From an uncultured Chromatiaceae bacterium (GTDB lineage: Bacteria; Pseudomonadota; Gammaproteobacteria; Tenderiales; Tenderiaceae): a DNA stretch of 45,488 nucleotides. A program made the translations under genes and the position numbers. The notes under the pieces are model-generated. The model saw only the letters and a list, made by a program, of their open reading frames with translations, was not told where the DNA came from and searched no databases. Of this stretch, positions 43,266 through 45,488 are shown piece by piece (within the stretch, counting starts at the first letter, position 1; the number at the start of each line of letters is the position of its first letter). The DNA is taken from positions 9,366-54,853 of the forward strand of contig CALZIQ010000005.1 of the NCBI GenBank assembly GCA_945787735.1. Direction: 5' to 3'.

Positions 43266-44921
43266 CTAAGTTCCCGAGTCATACTCCGGATTTTTATTAA
43301 AGAAACTAAAACAGTGGGTCAGCTGTTTTGATTGATTGTCGTTTAGATCAACAAACTTAACTCCACATAAATAATCATCTCCACTTTGTCGCTGCCAAGC
43401 GATCTCAGCTTGGATGCTAACAGGTATCTGGCGTGCGTATTCATCAAGATTTTCGTAAGGAAGATAGATTTTCAGGTTTAATGGCATCTGCTCGTCCAGC
43501 GCCTGATTAAAACGCAGTTGCATGCCGGTCATACTCAGGTCGCGGCAGATGGTTTCGTAGGCCTGGCCATCATGGTCCACATGAACCCGCAGGTGGGCAT
43601 CCACGCGTGGCGCCATTCGTTTTTCATTTTCCCGCACTTCGAGCGCATTATCACGTTGGTAAACAAACCCAGAAAGCACCTTATTCATGCTTTCTGAAAC
43701 GCGATAGAGGTCGTCCCCGATCGTGGCAGTCGTTTCAACCTTCGCTGAACTCTCACCAAAGGTCTCGAACAAGCGGTCCAAACTTGAACTCAAAAACCGG
43801 AACTTGCCGAGTTGCTCATTACTCACATCTGAGATTCGATGGTTAACCTCAGCAGTTTCACTGACTTCATTTGCCATGCGTTCGATAACACTGGAAATAT
43901 CTTTAGTCTTTTCCTGACTAACATGAACTGAACACACGACATCCTGCATGGCCCCTGAAACACCCTCAACATTCGACGAAAGTGCATTGATGATTTTGTT
44001 GATCTCATCAGTCGAGGCAGCTGTGCGTGCAGCTAGGCTTCGCACCTCATCTGCTACCACGGCGAAACCGCGCCCTGTTTCACCTGCCCTGGCGGCCTCA
44101 ATCGCCGCATTCAGGGCAAGCAGGTTTGTCTGTTCTGCAATCTCTGAGATGGTTCCGAGAATCTCATGGATCTGATCGGCGGACGCTTTAAGGCTCTCAA
44201 TCTCTCCTGAGGCCTTATTGACTTCATCCACCGTGTTTTCCATCTGGGCAATATTGCTCTGAACAGTCTGGATTCCCTCCTGGGCGCAGGCTTCTGTTTT
44301 TTTCGCTTTCTGGCTGACATCTTCCGCGAGGGTATGAACTGAATCGGAAATGCTGCGCATTTGTTCTGTTGCCGATGCAACCTCTTCTGATCGGCTGTGC
44401 TCCGCCTTGCTTACGTCGGCAATTTCATGCGAGATAGTCGCCACTTGGTAAGCAGACTGGGCCATCTGCTTACTGTTGTCATCGATATTTCGAATAATTT
44501 TGGTTAGGTTTGTGAGCATTCCGTTGAAGCTTCGTTCCAAAATGCCTATTTCATCGTGTGATTTATTCTCAACCGCACGGGATAAATCTCCCTTTTCGAT
44601 ACCCTCCAAAGCAATGCAAAGAGATTTGATCGGCGCCACAAATCGTTTGGCCAAAACCGCAATAATGGCAAATAGAATGACAAATTCGATACCCGACTGC
44701 CAGAATGAGTCAGTAATATAGGCACTTAATCTGGCATCGAGATCAGAGATCAAGGCATCATCCACGCCATGACCCTTGGCAATATCGATCAGATGCTCCA
44801 TTTCGCCATAACCCACCATACGATTAACTACTATCGTAATCATGGTGACCAGAAAGAAGCTGATCTGTAATTTCCAGCGAATGCTTAATCCCACTAACCA
44901 ACGCGGCATCAAAAAGCTCAT
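43266..44921 (-). CDS. Chemoreceptor (MCP) with C-terminal PilZ c-di-GMP-binding domain
   Basis: The 551-residue protein has TM1 at about 18-37, a very short periplasmic loop (about 35 residues) and TM2 near 75-93. HAMP (about 94-146) precedes an MCP signalling domain with the tip [28 protein letters not shown]. Residues about 430-545 are a PilZ domain with RxxxR (RMAPR, 435-439) and DxSxxG (DLSMTG, 461-466), the c-di-GMP-binding signature. The small periplasmic loop argues for cytoplasmic sensing, namely c-di-GMP, that tunes chemotactic or twitching output. AAGGGATT precedes the start. It is convergent with the FimV-domain gene. Confidence 0.93.
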   Translation of the reverse strand: MSFLMPRWLVGLSIRWKLQISFFLVTMITIVVNRMVGYGEMEHLIDIAKGHGVDDALISDLDARLSAYITDSFWQSGIEFVILFAIIAVLAKRFVAPIKSLCIALEGIEKGDLSRAVENKSHDEIGILERSFNGMLTNLTKIIRNIDDNSKQMAQSAYQVATISHEIADVSKAEHSRSEEVASATEQMRSISDSVHTLAEDVSQKAKKTEACAQEGIQTVQSNIAQMENTVDEVNKASGEIESLKASADQIHEILGTISEIAEQTNLLALNAAIEAARAGETGRGFAVVADEVRSLAARTAASTDEINKIINALSSNVEGVSGAMQDVVCSVHVSQEKTKDISSVIERMANEVSETAEVNHRISDVSNEQLGKFRFLSSSLDRLFETFGESSAKVETTATIGDDLYRVSESMNKVLSGFVYQRDNALEVRENEKRMAPRVDAHLRVHVDHDGQAYETICRDLSMTGMQLRFNQALDEQMPLNLKIYLPYENLDEYARQIPVSIQAEIAWQRQSGDDYLCGVKFVDLNDNQSKQLTHCFSFFNKNPEYDSGT

Positions 44922-45105
44922 GATGTTAATCCCTTAAACAGGTGAGGTTATGTTTCCATTCCGGAATACTTATCTTAAGGAATTATCGGACCCTAATTTC
45001 TCCACTTGAGTCCAGTCTAAAATGAAACATACTCATAAGCTTTAGCCATGGACTTGGCTGATGTGTTAACCTCTGCGGCTTTGATTTTGTATTGAGGTTG
45101 TTGCG

Positions 45106-45488
45106 GTGAATATCTCCGATGCCATCAAAAACCGGCGTTCTGTCAATTTCTTTGACCCCGCCTACAAAGTTTCCACGTCAGAAGTAAGCGAACTAATCGA
45201 AGCTGCTAATTTATCACCTTCGGCCTTCAATATTCAGCATTGGCGTTTTGTCTGGCTGCGTAATGAAGACGCGCTGAAACAGGCTAAAGAGGCCACCTGG
45301 TTTCAACCCCAGGTCACTGATGCATCCCTGGTTTTGCTGGTGTGCCTGGATTTGAAGGCCTGGCAAAAGTCTCCTGAGCGTTATTGGGTCAACGCCCCAC
45401 AGGATGTAGCCAAATCCATGATCGACAATATCCACCAGATTTACTCCGACAACCCCCAGGTCGAGCGTGATGAAGGCATGCGTTCTGC
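45106..45488 (+). CDS. Nitroreductase family protein (partial, cut by window end)
   Basis: The frame starts with GTG at 45106, preceded by GAGG, and is open for 127 codons to the window edge. It encodes ISDAIKNRRSVNFFDP, a typical nitroreductase opening with the R-R-S FMN phosphate contact. LIEAANLSPSAFNIQHWRFVWL follows, holding the P-S-A-x-N-x-Q-x-W FMN-binding element. The family consists of FMN-dependent NAD(P)H oxidoreductases with broad substrates. About one third of the protein is missing here, so the subfamily cannot be set. Confidence 0.85.
   Translation, partial: MNISDAIKNRRSVNFFDPAYKVSTSEVSELIEAANLSPSAFNIQHWRFVWLRNEDALKQAKEATWFQPQVTDASLVLLVCLDLKAWQKSPERYWVNAPQDVAKSMIDNIHQIYSDNPQVERDEGMRS

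Overview
The window reads as chromosomal DNA of a Gram-negative gammaproteobacterium that I cannot place to genus. The evidence is a PBP1b with a UB2H domain and a TPR lipoprotein partner, BepA beside TusA, a FimV-type domain, an AcrB-type RND pump, several lipoboxes, and Shine-Dalgarno motifs ahead of most genes. I see no rRNA, tRNA, CRISPR array, transposase or phage gene. A plus-strand gene is cut by the left edge (tail only) and a nitroreductase gene by the right edge.

Region 1 (about 0-19.4 kb) is accessory in character and codes mostly for exported repeat proteins. On the minus strand are a 14-repeat RCC1-type protein, a seven-repeat SBBP beta-propeller protein, a DCC thiol-oxidoreductase next to an HTTM-type membrane gene split by an in-frame stop, a secreted protein made of two homologous halves, an STN-domain protein and a glycine-rich repeat lipoprotein. 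On the plus strand are two paralogous beta-helix proteins flanking a five-haem cytochrome c. Four unrelated proteins here (RCC1, SBBP and both beta-helix proteins) end in the same kind of tail: Gly-rich motif, hydrophobic segment, basic end. That tail resembles the GlyGly-CTERM/rhombosortase sorting signal. The lipoprotein gene and the second beta-helix gene lie 4 kb apart on opposite strands, yet share a nearly identical block holding a 17-bp-spaced promoter. The first beta-helix gene is preceded by a decayed tandem copy of its own 5' end. Together these suggest a co-regulated, recently duplicating set of surface or extracellular proteins.

Region 2 (19.5-31.5 kb) holds a LolA-like protein, an RND pump and its adaptor, a methyl-accepting chemotaxis protein, a TusA-like sulfur carrier divergent from the chaperone-protease BepA, an LPP20-type lipoprotein, a LEA14-like lipoprotein and a small DUF1232-like membrane protein. 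This is envelope transport and quality control.

Region 3 (31.8-37.4 kb) is a three-gene minus-strand signalling operon: an exported histidine phosphatase, a large hybrid sensor kinase (two PAS domains, one degenerate and one intact receiver, HPt) and a response regulator with an HD-GYP c-di-GMP phosphodiesterase domain.

Region 4 (38-45.5 kb) holds PBP1b (mrcB) overlapping a TPR lipoprotein (LpoP-like), several small exported or hypothetical proteins, a 33-residue membrane peptide, a stand-alone FimV N-terminal domain, a chemoreceptor ending in a PilZ domain and the nitroreductase. The HD-GYP enzyme and the PilZ receptor link regions 3 and 4 to c-di-GMP signalling.
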